Of a DNA stretch of 64,000 nucleotides, positions 1-11,559 are shown piece by piece; the first letter of the stretch is position 1, and each line of letters starts with the position of its first letter. A model generated the notes under the pieces. That model saw only the letters and a program-made list of their open reading frames with translations, was not told the origin of the DNA and did not search any database. This DNA is from Pyrus communis (Eukaryota; Streptophyta; Magnoliopsida; Rosales; Rosaceae): positions 20,608,460-20,672,459 of the forward strand of contig NC_084819.1 of the NCBI RefSeq assembly GCF_963583255.1. Reading direction: 5' to 3'. A program made the position numbers and the translations under genes.

Positions 1-1867
1 CTCTTCTACGATAGACTGGATAAGAATCATTTCCTTGAACTGTAGTTGGTGCAAATGGCTTAGGATAATTTCGTTTACAGCTACCACGTTTCATACAGGG
101 TGACCGTGAATTGTGTATTCCACATGGACCATGTATCATATGCCTTAAGACGGCACCATACAATTCAGGCTCTTCATTTGGATTTGGTATTTCAGCCCGT
201 ACCACCTGATCATAATCATCTGGACTATTAAGCTTATCATTTTCTTCTAACATGAGAAGCATGTGAACATGGGGGAGACCGCGCTTTTGAAACTCAATGA
301 CATATACATATGCAAGAACTTTGCCTAAAACACCTTTTTTTATAACATCATTCTTCAACTCTTCAAATTTTGCACGAAAAACCCTTGTAAGCAAATCTGG
401 TCGATCTTGTGGTGTTTGGCCAGGTAGTAGCTCATCACTTATTTCTTCCTAAGTTGGATTACATGTCATTGTTAGGAAAATATCTGGTCTTCCATATTTT
501 TGAACCAAAGTCATTGCATCTTGATACCTTTGATACATGTCTCGGGGACTACCAACAAAAGATGATGGTAATATAGTCCTACGACGACCGACGTCTCCTG
601 TATTTGTTTTGTTATAGGTCGTTAATAAGTCTAAATATGTTTGTTTTGTTTCAACCCTTTAATAAGTCTCATTTAATATGACAGAACATGAACTTAAAGA
701 ATATATGTTTTATTATAAACTGATTAGCTTCATACCTGCATTATTTTGTCCTGCAATTAATGAGTCTTGCAGTCCTCGATAAAATTCAGATCGAATTGTG
801 TGTTGATTATTACGCATCCATCTAAGCTTTTGTGATTCGATCTTGATGTAATTATCAACTACATATTGTTGCAATAGGCGGCCACCACGAAGTAGAAGCG
901 ATTCGTCGTGTTGACGGATCTAAAATGATAAAATTCATTGTTCAACACAATATAAGTTTTAAAAATTAATATTGTATTCATAGAGATGAAGGTCTTAGGT
1001 TACCTGAAGAAGATACGAATAATAGTCACAACATGTCACTTTTCTGCTGTTGTTATTTCGAGTATTCACATCCCATCCATATGTTCCATAAGGTAACAAC
1101 AATGGATATTGTAAAGGGTCATAGTAGCCGACACAGTCTTTGATACTCTTAAGTTGACCATCTGTAGTTTGCACAACAATATCTCGACCTCTAATGTTTT
1201 CTGATCCTTCACCACCTACTATGATTGCAGCAACCTGAGATGCAGACGGTAAACAATATTGTCGTTGATTCGCGGGCTGCTCTTTGATAATCAATCTACA
1301 ACTTTGCAAATCTTGACGTTGCACAAGGTGGTGAAATGTTTGCACAAATGGATTATATTGATTCAAGATTTGTTGGATTTTTTCAACCACATCTCTGTTT
1401 AGTGCTTCACTTTCTCTCATTCGATTGTCTATTTCATGAGCTATGTCATATATATACATTTGTAGGAATCTCGGTCTACTATCTCTAATAGGCAAAAGAC
1501 TTCCAATCTTATGATATATGGAACCTTGAGCACGAAATGTGTAAATACCACGTCTTCCTGTTGCTAGGTTTTCGTAAACATGAACTCCCATTGAAGTGAA
1601 GGCAAAAATGTGGTTGTAAGCTCGTATATTCTGCCTAAAATGTCTTCCCTCGGCAGATTGGTTGCAAAAAAGCTCAGTCATTTCAGGAGGGGACGGTGCC
1701 AATGGTAGAGCAAGCTTTCCACGTAAGCAACACATTTCAGATGTTTCATGAGAGAACAAACGGGCATGACAATCTGGACATGTGGTTGGATTTGGCATGT
1801 GAAATCTTGGGATTTCCATGTTTTCATTAAAGTTTCTAGCACAATTATGAATTGGCCTTCTTCCCAT
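1..1867 (-). pseudogene. Helitron Rep (HUH) / helicase-like protein, N-terminal half, disrupted
   Basis: Product would be the rolling-circle transposase of the Helitron. Reading the minus strand from 1867 to 1004 gives about 288 residues starting MGRRPIHNC, with a CPDCHARLF zinc-like motif and ending DYYSYLLQ at a GTAACC splice donor. The next exon (about 921 to 744) opens IRQHDESLLLRGG and runs through QYVVDNYIKIE. A further exon (from about 640 down) contains RRRTILPSSF, then RGLPHVHMLL. The HVH at 263-271 is the HUH metal-binding motif of Rep enzymes. The gene is broken: codon 449-451 is TAG, in frame with the HUH motif, where family members have Trp in CNPTWEE. The Tyr motif and the Pif1 helicase would lie left of the window. 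Product identity is clear; exon edges are by eye. Confidence 0.85.
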
Positions 1868-2022
1868 AGTATGATGTCGATGTGGTACGTTCTCGTTAGG
1901 CTGGATCTCATTTTCATTAATGAGATTAAAAGCATCTGCTTAAAAAGGAAACATTAAAGGTGTTTCATGATTTAGAGAGCATAGTTGAAATTGTAGGTAT
2001 TAATATTTAAAAAATGATACCT

Positions 2023-2520
2023 TCATTGATGATGGGCAGATAACAATGACTCATTGGAGTATTCGAATTGAACGATTGCGCTGTTGTATTTTCTGTTATA
2101 ATCAAATGAAATGGAAGTAAGGTAATAAGTAGTGTTTACAGTAATGATGATATTGATGTTTATCTTTTTCAAAGTTGTACTATGGTAGTTTGTGTGATTA
2201 CCATTATTAGTAAAACTTTGTATTAGTCCATCCCTAGGCAAGCGTGTCCTATTCGATCGGGCAATTTGCCTTATATGAGTTAAGCGCATTGTTCTTGGAA
2301 CTTGATTGATGCTGCCTTCTCCAAACGGCACTATGTTTAGTCGTTCAACATGATTGCTACTGCCTTCATCGAATTGCACTATGTTAGGGTGTTGAACTTG
2401 ATCGGCCTCACCACCAAATAACATTATGTTTGAGCGTTGAATTTGTTGAACACGATAATTGGATCGTCCCCGTGCTAAATATTCGTGTCTTTGGCTTGAA
2501 CTCATTGAATTCCGCCTCAT
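2023..2520 (-). CDS. Upstream N-terminal segment of the H1 Helitron protein
   Basis: A 165-codon open frame starting MRRNSMSSSQRHEYL and containing three degenerate repeats of a motif like SNIMLFGGEADQVQ, PNIVQFDEGSSNHV and LNIVPFGEGSINQV. It precedes the Rep exon on the same strand. A similar start, MNSSQRARISIRRRANY, occurs at 3461-3679, so the N-terminal part appears duplicated or spread over more than one exon. Low-complexity N-terminal regions of this kind are common ahead of plant Helitron helicases. I cannot tell which segments are joined in a transcript, and the element is inactive downstream. Confidence 0.45.
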   Translation of the reverse strand: MRRNSMSSSQRHEYLARGRSNYRVQQIQRSNIMLFGGEADQVQHPNIVQFDEGSSNHVERLNIVPFGEGSINQVPRTMRLTHIRQIARSNRTRLPRDGLIQSFTNNGNHTNYHSTTLKKININIIITVNTTYYLTSISFDYNRKYNSAIVQFEYSNESLLSAHHQ

Positions 2521-4078
2521 ACGTTGTTGATCCCGCCATTGCTCTCGTTGGCTTTGTGTCTGATCAGTAACATATGCATTTCGTTGCTCTAAACCAAGAA
2601 ACGTAATGGTGCACGAAAAATATTAGTAAGCATAGAATATTATTTAAGTACCTACATACGTATTTTTTTTCCTTTTGTTTTTGTAATTGAATCATTGGTA
2701 TACATTACGTTTTTTTTTCTTTTCGTTTGATTGAGACTGCCTAGGTCGCATAATAAGTGGCAGAGGAAGAAGAAAACAAAGAAAAAGTGAATGTTTTGTA
2801 TTTTGAGTTATTTTCTCTTTAAAGTCTGTAGCTTTTAGTGATCAGAAAAGCAAAAACTGTGGATTGTTTTGGATGCCAGACCTTGGATGAATAGTAATGT
2901 TTATTTTAATTGATCACAGAAAAGAAAAACACATTTTTTTTGGATGAGAGTGGTTTTCTTCTTGCCGTTTTCGGATGAAAATGAATGCAACGCCAATATC
3001 TCTGAATCTAGGGTTTACTAAAATTTAGTGAATTTCATGCACTGAATCATTGATTTATGATTTCATTTCTCTGATTTGGGTTGTGCTTTTTGCTTCCTTT
3101 GATTTTGCATATGTGTAATTATGTGCTGCATGTTTTTTTTTAACTTCACAATTTTTTCCATTTAGTATCGATGTACTATATCTTTATGTGATGTTATTTT
3201 TATATTTTTCTCTTGACTATTATACTTGAACTGTTATTCCAAGTTTACATAATATTCCTTTCCTTCTTTGTTTATTTTTATTTTTATTTTTTTATTTATT
3301 TTTCTTGTTTGGAGTACTTGTTAAAACGTTGGTCACTATGGTAAATATATACAATCCAAAATATTGAAATTATTATAGACATAACAGAATTATTAAATGG
3401 ATGTTTGCATTGATAGTACAAAAAGGCAATGACAACTTAGAATCACTGATTTGTTCAATCTTAATATATTTGTCTTAATAATTTGTACAAAAATGTTAAT
3501 ACAACGTACGAATTGAATAGAGACAAAAAAAATAAAAAATCATAGTTACCCGCAGATGTCGATCCTATGTTTTCTTGGTTTACTTCCGTTTGATTTTGGA
3601 CTATATTGATTGAGTTCAAGCGGGTTTGATAATTGGCACGTCGTCGTATTGAAATTCGAGCCCGCTGTGATGAATTCATAGATTGTCGTCTTTGTCTTTG
3701 TTGATTGCTCCTATGATTTTGCCCTTGTTGATTACTCCTACGATACCTTTGGTCTGACTGTTGAAAATTGTGAATATTTGTTTGTCCAAAGTCAACTTCT
3801 TCATTGCCAACCTACATTGAGAAATTGCTAAACAGAATGAATTTTATTTTATTTTTGAAAAATAAGAAAAAATATATCATCTGTACAAAAGAGGAATAAT
3901 GCAGATAAGGTAACAACCTCTGACATATCGCTTCTATCAATTCCCTCCATACTTGATATGTTGGAGTCCTCCAAAAATCTTAAAACTGAAATTTCAATTT
4001 GATGATTCTTAATAAAGGTAAATGAACAAAATTTACGTACAAAATATGGGCAAAATAGATTAAAATAAAAAATGCATA

Positions 4079-5471
4079 AGTAACTTAAAAACTGCACATA
4101 AACAGAAAACTTTAGCTGTGGCTGTTAGGTATTCCTCCCATTTGCAGATCCAATTGAGCTAATTTTCCGGAGCTTACCCTATGTGAATCATAGGCACCCA
4201 AGGGAAAGCAAATATTTGAGAGGCGCAAGCATATTTGCAGAGCACTTAGATTCCTTTCTATCAAACCCATTCTTCAGAAATCATTTAAAAAAAGGGAGGT
4301 TGGTAAATTTCAGTTCTTACATATCAAATCCCTTTTCATAACACACCAATCTCTGGAAATGGTAGAAATTTAAAAAATGCATAAGTAACTGCACATAAAA
4401 ATAAAACTTTACCTGCTGCTGTTAGGTATTCCTCCCATTTGCAGATCCGATTGAGCTAATTTTCCTGAGCTTCAACCACGGACCCAATCATGAATCCCTA
4501 AATTTACCCAATCTTAACAACATGAAGCATTTGGTACAAATATTTAACCGAGCAGTAAACTTCAAAAGCAAAAAGAGTTACGAAAACAAATAGAAAACAT
4601 AACGGTTAAACATACAACAAAACATGGAAGAGAAGCAAAAGAGAATAAGACCATTTTAAGTCAATATGTATGTTGTAAGTCTTTGCTTCTTAGTATCCTC
4701 TTAGCTACTGTGAACTCTGTTTCTGCAAAGTAATTTAGTAATCAAACTTTCAGCAATACAACTAAAGTTTAAAATTTAAAACAATTAAGTAATGTAATCA
4801 TTAAACGAAACCTAACACTAATACTCTAAAAGTTTCGTGATATAGGCCCTAAATCAAAGAAAAAACGTTCTAAATTTATTAAAATGGCTAGCACACCTTA
4901 AAAACAAATAAAACCTAACCATTTGTTTTATACTGCTGCTTCAAAAAAAACTACAATTCTTGTCTTCGGTAAGCCTCACATATTCATCATCGGGGTGTTT
5001 TATTTTATTTTTTTGGGACATTTCAGCACCTAAATGCAATGACATTACCAAAGTCTATAACTGTAGAAATTAAGAAATAGCATAATTAACATTCTACAAT
5101 ACAATCGAATGTAATACTCGGATAAACAAAAGAGAGACCAACGTCCCTCCACCAACTACCCATTACAAAATATGCATAAAAAAATAGATGATGATCAAAG
5201 ATCGAAGCAACAAATGAGAAAATTTTCGAGTAGTGCAACCATGTAAATGAAGAAGGAAAAAGATAAAAGTACCGAAAATGCAGACTAAATGAACAAAATT
5301 GATGTACAGAATATGGGCAAAAGAGATAAAAATAAAGAATGCATAAGTAACTTAAAAACTGCACATAAAAAGAAAACTTCACCTGCTGCTGTTAGGTATT
5401 CCTCCCATTTGCAGATCCAATTGAGGTAATTTTCCGGAGCTTACCCTATGTGAATCACCGGCACCCAAGAG
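4079..5471. repeat. Three dispersed copies of a ~100-bp repeat inside Helitron H1
   Basis: The block with AACTGCACATAAA followed by GCTGTTAGGTATTCCTCC and GCAGATCC appears at about 4089-4210, 4383-4480 and 5349-5475. The first and third also share the downstream GGAGCTTACCCTATGTGAATC. Such subterminal repeats suggest internal duplication during the element's history. No coding role is seen. Confidence 0.75.
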
Positions 5472-5524
5472 AAAGCAAACAATGAGCAGGAAAATAAACT
5501 TATTGGCAGAAAGAACATAAAAAT

Positions 5525-5654
5525 GAAAATCTCTAATCCGTCTATACATCTGATGACTTACCGATGCGCATATAAACGTTCATCGATCTGAAAATCTCTA
5601 ATCCGTCTATACATCCGATGACTTACCGATGCGCGTATAAACGTTCATCGATCT
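5525..5654. repeat. Tandem duplication, 65-bp period, two copies
   Basis: Two consecutive near-identical units begin GAAAATCTCTAATCCGTC at 5525 and 5590. They differ at a few bases (ACATCTGATG against ACATCCGATG, and GCGCATA against GCGCGTA). Local duplication within the Helitron. Confidence 0.85.
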
Positions 5655-5734
5655 GGAAAAAGTAGCCTTGCCAAAACTGAAAGAATTTCAAAGCAGTTCT
5701 TTCTACCTGAAAGAATTTCAAACGCCCAAGATCA

Positions 5735-5899
5735 GATTTTACATTTCACAATAAAATAAGAACCCAAAAATTATCAAATTATAGAAAACCAAACCGAATT
5801 TAAAGAAAATGCGCGGGAGAGATTTTACAATAAAATAAAAACCCAAAAATTATCAAATTATAGAAAACCAAACCGAATTTAAAGAAAATGCGCGGGAGA
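5735..5899. repeat. Tandem duplication, ~80 bp, two copies
   Basis: GATTTTACA...AATAAAATAA followed by CCCAAAAATTATC and ending GCGCGGGAGA occurs at 5735-5820 and again from 5821 to about 5898. The first copy has an extra 7 bases or so (TTTCACA region). Confidence 0.8.
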
Positions 5900-7193
5900 G
5901 AGACTTACCGATTTGTGTACATTCTTAGCATGCAAATGGGTGAGAACTGAAACCTGTAGAGAAATAGTAGTGAAAGAAGGAAAGAATATGGAGTGGTAGG
6001 CTGCAGTTAGAAAACAGAATGAATAGAGTTGTACGTGGAATTGTGTGAGGAAGAAGTTTGATCAGAAAATGGGGGAATAGAAGATAGACGTGTGAGTTTG
6101 AAAATTGTATGGAAACTGCTATGCAGTTTGAAAATTAAACGTGCTAATCCTGAGGAATTTTATCCCCACGTTGGTTGTTCTCTCTCCTAAAATGGAGGAG
6201 TTATCTGTTTCTTTTTTTTTTTTTTTCTGTTAATAAAACAAATTTTATATTTTTGTATTCTGACAAAAATGTCCATGAGTTTTTTAATGTATTATATTGT
6301 GTCGGTTTTTGTTTTTTTTTGTTTGAGGGTTATTTTAGTCTAGAAATTTTTGGTGAAGCCTTGAGACATCAAAGTTGATTGCTGGCTTTCTAATATTAAA
6401 GATTAAAGATTCAGAGTTGGTACACAGTATGTATACTATATATAGGGTTCGAAAAAACATGTACTGAACCAATTGCACAAATTAACCTTTCTTCTACAAA
6501 CAATACGATTGCCATGCAGGCCACCTGCTTTGCTTGAAATACTCCACTCCAGGAAAGGAAAAAAATATTATTTAGTAGCAACTGATTTAAATAGAATTGA
6601 ATTGAAATGAGTTTGAAGGATGGTATATAGATGCATGTATATTCAGTTGGAAGATGTTAATTATTTATAATATTCGATTAGCCTATAACCAAAATTCCAT
6701 ATAATATCTTCACCATCACAAATTAATCCTAAAACAAAAATAAAAAGCCATACAAGGATCTGACCTCACGCAGTAGTTGAAATTTTGGGTTTGGTTGTGG
6801 ATTTGTTTTTGGTTTAAGAATTGGATTTTGCTTTCAATTTTTCCATGGCGTCGTGAGACAGAAGAGAGAGATTGCAGAAGTAGGGTTTTTAGCATTATGA
6901 AGTAGAGAGATTGCAGAATTAGGGTTTTAGCGTTAGGATGGTGTGAGAGTAAATTGTAGAATTAAGGTTTTCGCTTGAGAGAAAATTGTGAAAACCATCC
7001 ACATTTTCAAAATAACCCTAAAATTGCGACAAAACAAAAAAAAGGAAGGTTTCGAATGTATTGACTTCTTTTAGCTGTAAAATCAGTTTTCTTTACAAAT
7101 AAAAAAAGAAAACAAAAAGGCAATTTATTTACTTTCCTATTAAATTGAAGTCGGCCCTCTCCCTTTTTATACATCACCATTGACAATAACGCT

Positions 7194-7338
7194 AAAACCC
7201 TAATTTGTGAAAATCTCTCGTTTTCTGTCCCCTCTCCTAACTCTCTGATCTGCAATCTTTTCTCTGCGGAAAGCCATGGCCAAAAACGAAGCAAAACTAG
7301 AACCAAACCGAAATCCAGTCTCACCTCCACAACGCTAA
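7194..7338 (+). other. Telo-box leader and a 20-codon ORF cut short (U1)
   Basis: AAAACCCTAA (telo-box motif, known from promoters of plant translation genes) at 7194-7203 is followed 73 nt later by ATG (7276) in the context AAGCCATGGCC. This U1 frame reads 20 codons to TAA. In U2 one extra A in the GCAAAA run shifts the frame, giving 41 codons (25626-25751) starting MAKNEAKTRTKPKS. A lysine-rich tract of similar sequence recurs at 8578-8640. This looks like a first exon separated from its gene by the repeat cluster; the owner is unknown. Confidence 0.3.
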
Positions 7339-9160
7339 GGGCACGCTTAGTAATCCGTAATCAAATTGAGAGGAATTGGATTGAGGAGGAATTGAATTGA
7401 GGTGAAATCAGAATTAGATTCATGTTGAAGTTGTTTACTAAAACTGTCTGAAATCGGAGTATGAATGATGTTGAGTCCATATAAGTTGTTTACTAATTCA
7501 CTTCAATCGGAATTAAAACTAGGTTGATTACTAAATTTCCCTTACATAAATAAATTATTTTCATACTAATTAATTAAATTAAATTTCTTAGTTAAATTTA
7601 TATAATAAAATTATTCTATATAAAAATATATAAATAGGTCCAGCTGCACATTTCCCACGTCTCCATCTTTCCCACGCCTTCATCTTGAAGGTCAAGCTGC
7701 AATGCGCACAACCCACCCCTGTCTTTCCTTGCCCTGTCTCCATCTTCCACCCCTTTACGCCTCCATAGCCACCGCCCCACCCCAACTATCTTCAGCTTCC
7801 CCCTCTTATTTTTCCATCTACTTATCATCTCCCTCCATCTCTCTCCAACCACACAATCATTGGAATATACCCCCCAACCACCATAGCAATGGATCCACGA
7901 CCACTGCAGCTTCAATTCCAGGTGTTAGTCGTTCAATTGGTAGATGCGGCATCGAAGGAGTTTCAAATCCGTTCTTCGCCAACGACAACTCATTCCACCA
8001 ACTCAGTCTTCAAAGCCCATCCTGGCACAAAATCATCCAAAACCGTGATTGAGCTGGTGAACATGCAAGGGAGTCGGCATACTGGGCAATGAAAGTCATA
8101 GATACGAAGGGGTAGGTAAAAGATACGGGGGTAGTTTGGGTATAAAAGTTGGATTCCTGGAAGAGCCTTCCTCCCGGAATCCAATTACCACCTCCATCTA
8201 GGGGATCCAATTCCGGGAGATTTAGGGATCCAATTCCTGATTTTTAAGTGTACCTAATCTAGAACCGTGATTGAGTTGGTGAACATGCAAGGGGGTCGGC
8301 AGACTGGGCAAACAGAGTCACAGATATGAAGGGGGAAGTAGAAGATACAGTTTGGGTATAAAAGTTGGATTCTTGGAAGAGCATTCTCCATGGAATCCAA
8401 ATACCACCTCCATATAGGGGATCTAATTTCAGGAGATTTAGGGATCCAATTCCTGATTTTAAGTGGACCCCATCTTGTTTTGATTCCGAAAATGTTAGTA
8501 AACGACTTGAATGTCTGGGAAAGAATGCAATTCCATTAGCCCTATTCATGCAATCTCTCTTTCTCTCTTCTAATGACGCAAAGGCAAAAGTCAAAGCCAA
8601 ATCCAAGTACAAATCCGGAACCAAACCCAAATCCAAGTATAGTGTGAGATCCGGATCCGTGGATAATGAAATTAGGGTTCCACCATAAAACCAATTGGTC
8701 ATATGGAAAGTAGCCCAAGACCATATAAGCCCATAGCAAGACATGTCCCTCACCGATGTAGGACAAACTTTTCCTCACATCATCAAATCTCAACAGTGGA
8801 GAAACCCCGACAGGGAGTCCTCCATATCTAGAGACATAATGGTATGGCTTTTGATTTTTGTTTTAGGGTTTGTGTTGGGAAGATTACCTTGAATCCTTTT
8901 TATTTGATTAATTGAGTAATATAAATAATTATCAATATCTCCCGAATGAACATATATGCATGCATCTACTCTCCTTAGGTCACAATTCATTTCAATTCAA
9001 TTGCTAATTAATAATTGTGTAATTGGCTCAATACATGTTGTTTGTAACTCTACAGTATACGTGTTGTGTTGCAAGAAAAATTAGGTTATGGTTTTTACTC
9101 TATACGTGTGATTTGGAAGTTTTCTTCTTCTTCTTCTTCGTGTATTTAACAATGGCAGTA
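7339..9160. repeat. Nested repeat cluster without a recognised gene (U1)
   Basis: Begins GGGCACGCTTAGTAATCCG, with repeated GTTTACTAA motifs at about 7432 and 7490, resembling ends of non-autonomous TIR elements. An open frame at 7702-8052 (116 codons, MRTTHPCLSLPC) is kept in U2 with a 30-bp in-frame duplication, but it is Ser/Pro/His-rich and matches nothing I know. 8041-8470 is a two-copy tandem repeat listed separately. 8690-9150 is AT-rich spacer, including the motif CTCACCGATGTAGGACAAA. Confidence 0.5.
8041..8470. repeat. Two-copy tandem repeat, ~222-bp period (U1)
   Basis: AACCGTGATTGAGCTGGTG at 8041 and AACCGTGATTGAGTTGGTG at 8263 start two diverged units. Both contain GGGTATAAAAGTTGGATTC, TACCACCTCCAT and GATCCAATTCCTGATTTT. 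The same pair is present in U2 at 26422 and 26644, so it predates the segmental duplication. Confidence 0.85.
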
Positions 9161-9164
9161 CTAA

Positions 9165-9584
9165 CAAATAGAAAACCAAAAATGTTTACTAAAGGACGCT
9201 GGAGACTCAAAGGCTCAACTCCAACTCGAGGAAAAAACAGAACAAGAAAAGCATAATTTCCGGCACTGTAGAGTTTGCCGTAAGGAATATGAGCACTTTA
9301 GTTCCGCCTGCCCATACTCGAATAGTGTCCCACCGGGCACGATTGTTGGCGATGGTTATGGTGTAGTTTGTGGTCTTTTTGATCGTCGACTCTACAAAAA
9401 CCCCAACCGTTGTGCCCATCCTGGTGGTTCCTCCAAAGGACGTCTTATTGTGGCATATTGTAACTATTGTAGGGATAAAGGTCTCCACTGGTTGGAAAAG
9501 TGCCCGGAACGTCCCAAGGACAAACCATATAAACCTCTATTCATCTCATCCTCTAAGCCGAAGCTGCTGAAGAAAATATATTGA
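9165..9584 (+). CDS. Orphan ORF with two eIF3g-like zinc knuckles (U1 copy)
   Basis: The frame is open for 139 codons from 9165 to TGA at 9582-9584. It has no ATG, so it is either a downstream exon or a decayed gene. It begins with a charged stretch (KAQLQLEEKTEQEKHN) and then CRVCRKEYEHFSSACP. A second knuckle, CNYCRDKGLHWLEKCP, follows about 47 residues later. Both are C-x2-C-x5-H-x4-C-P, the spacing I know from the zinc knuckle of translation factor eIF3g (C-x2-C-x5-H-x4-CP). Retroviral knuckles have x4 before His. Between them lies GDGYGVVCGLFDRRLY. A different frame from ATG 9152 (MAVLTNRKPK) stops at 9255-9257. The frame is conserved in U2 but broken in U3. Confidence 0.5.
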   Translation, partial: QIENQKCLLKDAGDSKAQLQLEEKTEQEKHNFRHCRVCRKEYEHFSSACPYSNSVPPGTIVGDGYGVVCGLFDRRLYKNPNRCAHPGGSSKGRLIVAYCNYCRDKGLHWLEKCPERPKDKPYKPLFISSSKPKLLKKIY

Positions 9585-10576
9585 ACGATTAAGATGAAGT
9601 GTGTCAAGACCTGTCTTTTAGTAATGGGGTTTAATAATAAATGAAACACAATACACAAATGCATTTGCAGGTTTTCATTACCTTTTTAAATTGTTTGAGT
9701 TTTCCTCCCTGCGACTCATAACGTTCAATCGCTAGGTGTATTTTTTTCTTTTCAGAATTCTTAAGCTCATTACTCTGGAAAGATAAAATAAGAGTTTCCA
9801 AAACATTAAGGTGTATTTAATCGGGAATTTGAAAAACTTTAACGGAATTATAAATTCATGGATTTTTATAGAGTTTAATTGATTTATAAAGATTCCATAT
9901 AAATTTTTTATTCAATTTCCTCGAAATCTCATGGGGAGAGCTGAGATTTGTGGATACTTAAAATACATTAAGAAATCTCTTCAATTCCCTCTAATTCCTC
10001 AATTTTTTCAAATTCTTTAAAATCAATTTCTAATTCAATAAACTTCTTTAAAATCATAATTGAATACCCGGATTTATAAGAATTTTAATAAGGGAGCTTT
10101 AATAAAAAGGGCTTGGATTAAGTTTACTTTAACCAAAAATCACCATATACTATTATTTAACCAAAAGAGCTTTATATTTCATGATAAGGACAAAACTATT
10201 ATATATCAGGCCCTATAAACCTTGAATACACATGGGCTGAATTAAAAGTTCAAAACGAAATATTTTTTTTTCCAGCTCTCACCCATAACTGTTTTTCCAG
10301 CTCTCACCCCTAACGGAACCCCACTCCGTCAGCCGCTCCCGTTAGAAATAGACTTTCCTTTTTTTACAAGTATGCTACTTCCTCATTAAAAAAAAATTTG
10401 AAAAAAAAAAACCCCAATAATTTATACGATCACAAATCCCATCTTGAATTTTGTTCGTTCTTGCTTCGTTAATTTTAAATCGGAGGGGAAAATGTTAGGA
10501 CCTGTTTGGTTGCTCAGAAAATATCACTGAGATTCTGTTTTCTATTTAGAGTTTGAAACTTGCATAGCTAATTTCA

Positions 10577-11078
10577 ATGGAGGAAGCTCGGAATTTGAGG
10601 AGCACTCATTTTTTGCGTTTTATTATGATGAGTTGAGCTCCGAAAGACTGAAAATCCCATAAAGATTCATGAGAAATATGGAAGGTAGAATAACTGGGTT
10701 AGTTTTGTTGTTCGACCCTAGCGGCAGTGCGTGGAGTATTGAATTGATTCAACAGAATGGTGGTTTGTTTTTGCATCATGGGTGGCCGACATTTGTGATA
10801 GACCATTACGTAGAATGCTGGGACTTCTTGATTTTAGATACGACGGTGATTTGCGTTTCATCGTGCTAATCTCTTATAAAAGTTTGCGTGAGAAAGAAGC
10901 TGCATTTCGTTTTGGATATAGCCAAGCCTCTAGCAACTTTGAAAAGTATGTGTATATGAAACGAAAAAGGGGAAGGGAGGAGGCCCCATCATCTGGCAAT
11001 AAGCTGGTTGATGGTGCGACGAAGAAGATGAGAAATGGCTTGTCTCAATTCCAGTCAGAATGCATCGATGAGGGTTGA
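10577..11078 (+). pseudogene. B3 DNA-binding domain gene fragment, disrupted (U1)
   Basis: Translations across frames give the B3 fold typical of plant REM/VRN1-type factors: STHFL then FYYDELSSERLKIP, then GRITGLVLLFDPSGSAWSIE, NGGLFLHHGWPTFV, and FRYDGDLRFIVLI. It is followed by a basic tail, KRKRGREEAPSSGNK. The gene starts at ATG 10577 but is broken. There is a frameshift near 10617 between THFLRF and YYDEL, TAA directly after LKIP (10660s), and a one-base loss near 10830 between WDFL and FRYDG. Both full units carry the same lesions, so it died before the segment was duplicated. Intron-less capture inside the TIR element is likely. Confidence 0.75.
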
Positions 11079-11559
11079 GAAGAAGCAACTTGTTCCAAGG
11101 AAGAAAATCCACATGAAAACCCTGGGTTGGATGTTGTACTATGAAAAGCCTGGTTTGGATGTTTTTCTATATATATAAAGCAAAGTTTCAAAGAAACGAG
11201 ACCATAATAAAAGATCTCGTTGAGCAGCACCCACCATTAACATTCCTTCCTGCGCCACAATGCTGGCAAACACTAGTAGTACTAGTGCATTGTTATAGTA
11301 CTTGTGAGCCATTTATCCAAGTTTCCTTGAACGTGCTTGTTAGTTGTTACTTGTTCGATGCTATATATATATATATATATATAGCATCAGCATAGCACAC
11401 ATGACTAAGATGACTTGTCGTGAGGGTGGTGGGTTAGGATTAGCTAATTTGGTAATCCAACTTCTGGTTGCCTAATTGACTAATAGTCTAATAATTAAAG
11501 TCATTGTTGTAAGTGCGTTCATTGTTACTTATTAGGATGAGTTATTTTGGTTCTGTTAA

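Larger units (their letters stand above)
1..6402 (-). mobile_element. Large Helitron (H1), 5' part; 3' end lies left of the window
   Basis: The minus strand encodes a Helitron Rep/helicase-like protein reading out of the left edge, so the catalytic part lies at low coordinates and the element's 5' end at high coordinates. I place the 5' terminus at 6402: the minus strand reads A then TCTTTAATATTAGAAAGCC. This matches the 5' end of the complete Helitron at 21540-24726, and the two share about 310 bp (6090-6402 against 24418-24726). Helitrons begin with TC, end in CTRR after a hairpin, and insert between A and T. The flank here fits, but the 3' end is not visible. The helicase domain proper would lie outside the window. 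Much of 2600-6100 is AT-rich filler with internal repeats. Confidence 0.85.

Noticed and set aside
5086..5382. Minus-strand ORF of 98 codons rich in Phe, Ser and Tyr
   Set aside because: AT-rich Helitron filler overlapping one of the dispersed internal repeats. The hydrophobic composition reflects base composition.
8259..8753. Minus-strand ORF of 164 codons, also in U2 at 26640-27134
   Set aside because: It spans the two-copy tandem repeat and a lysine-rich plus-strand stretch, with repetitive Tyr/Leu/Asp and no domain. Conservation is explained by the recent duplication.
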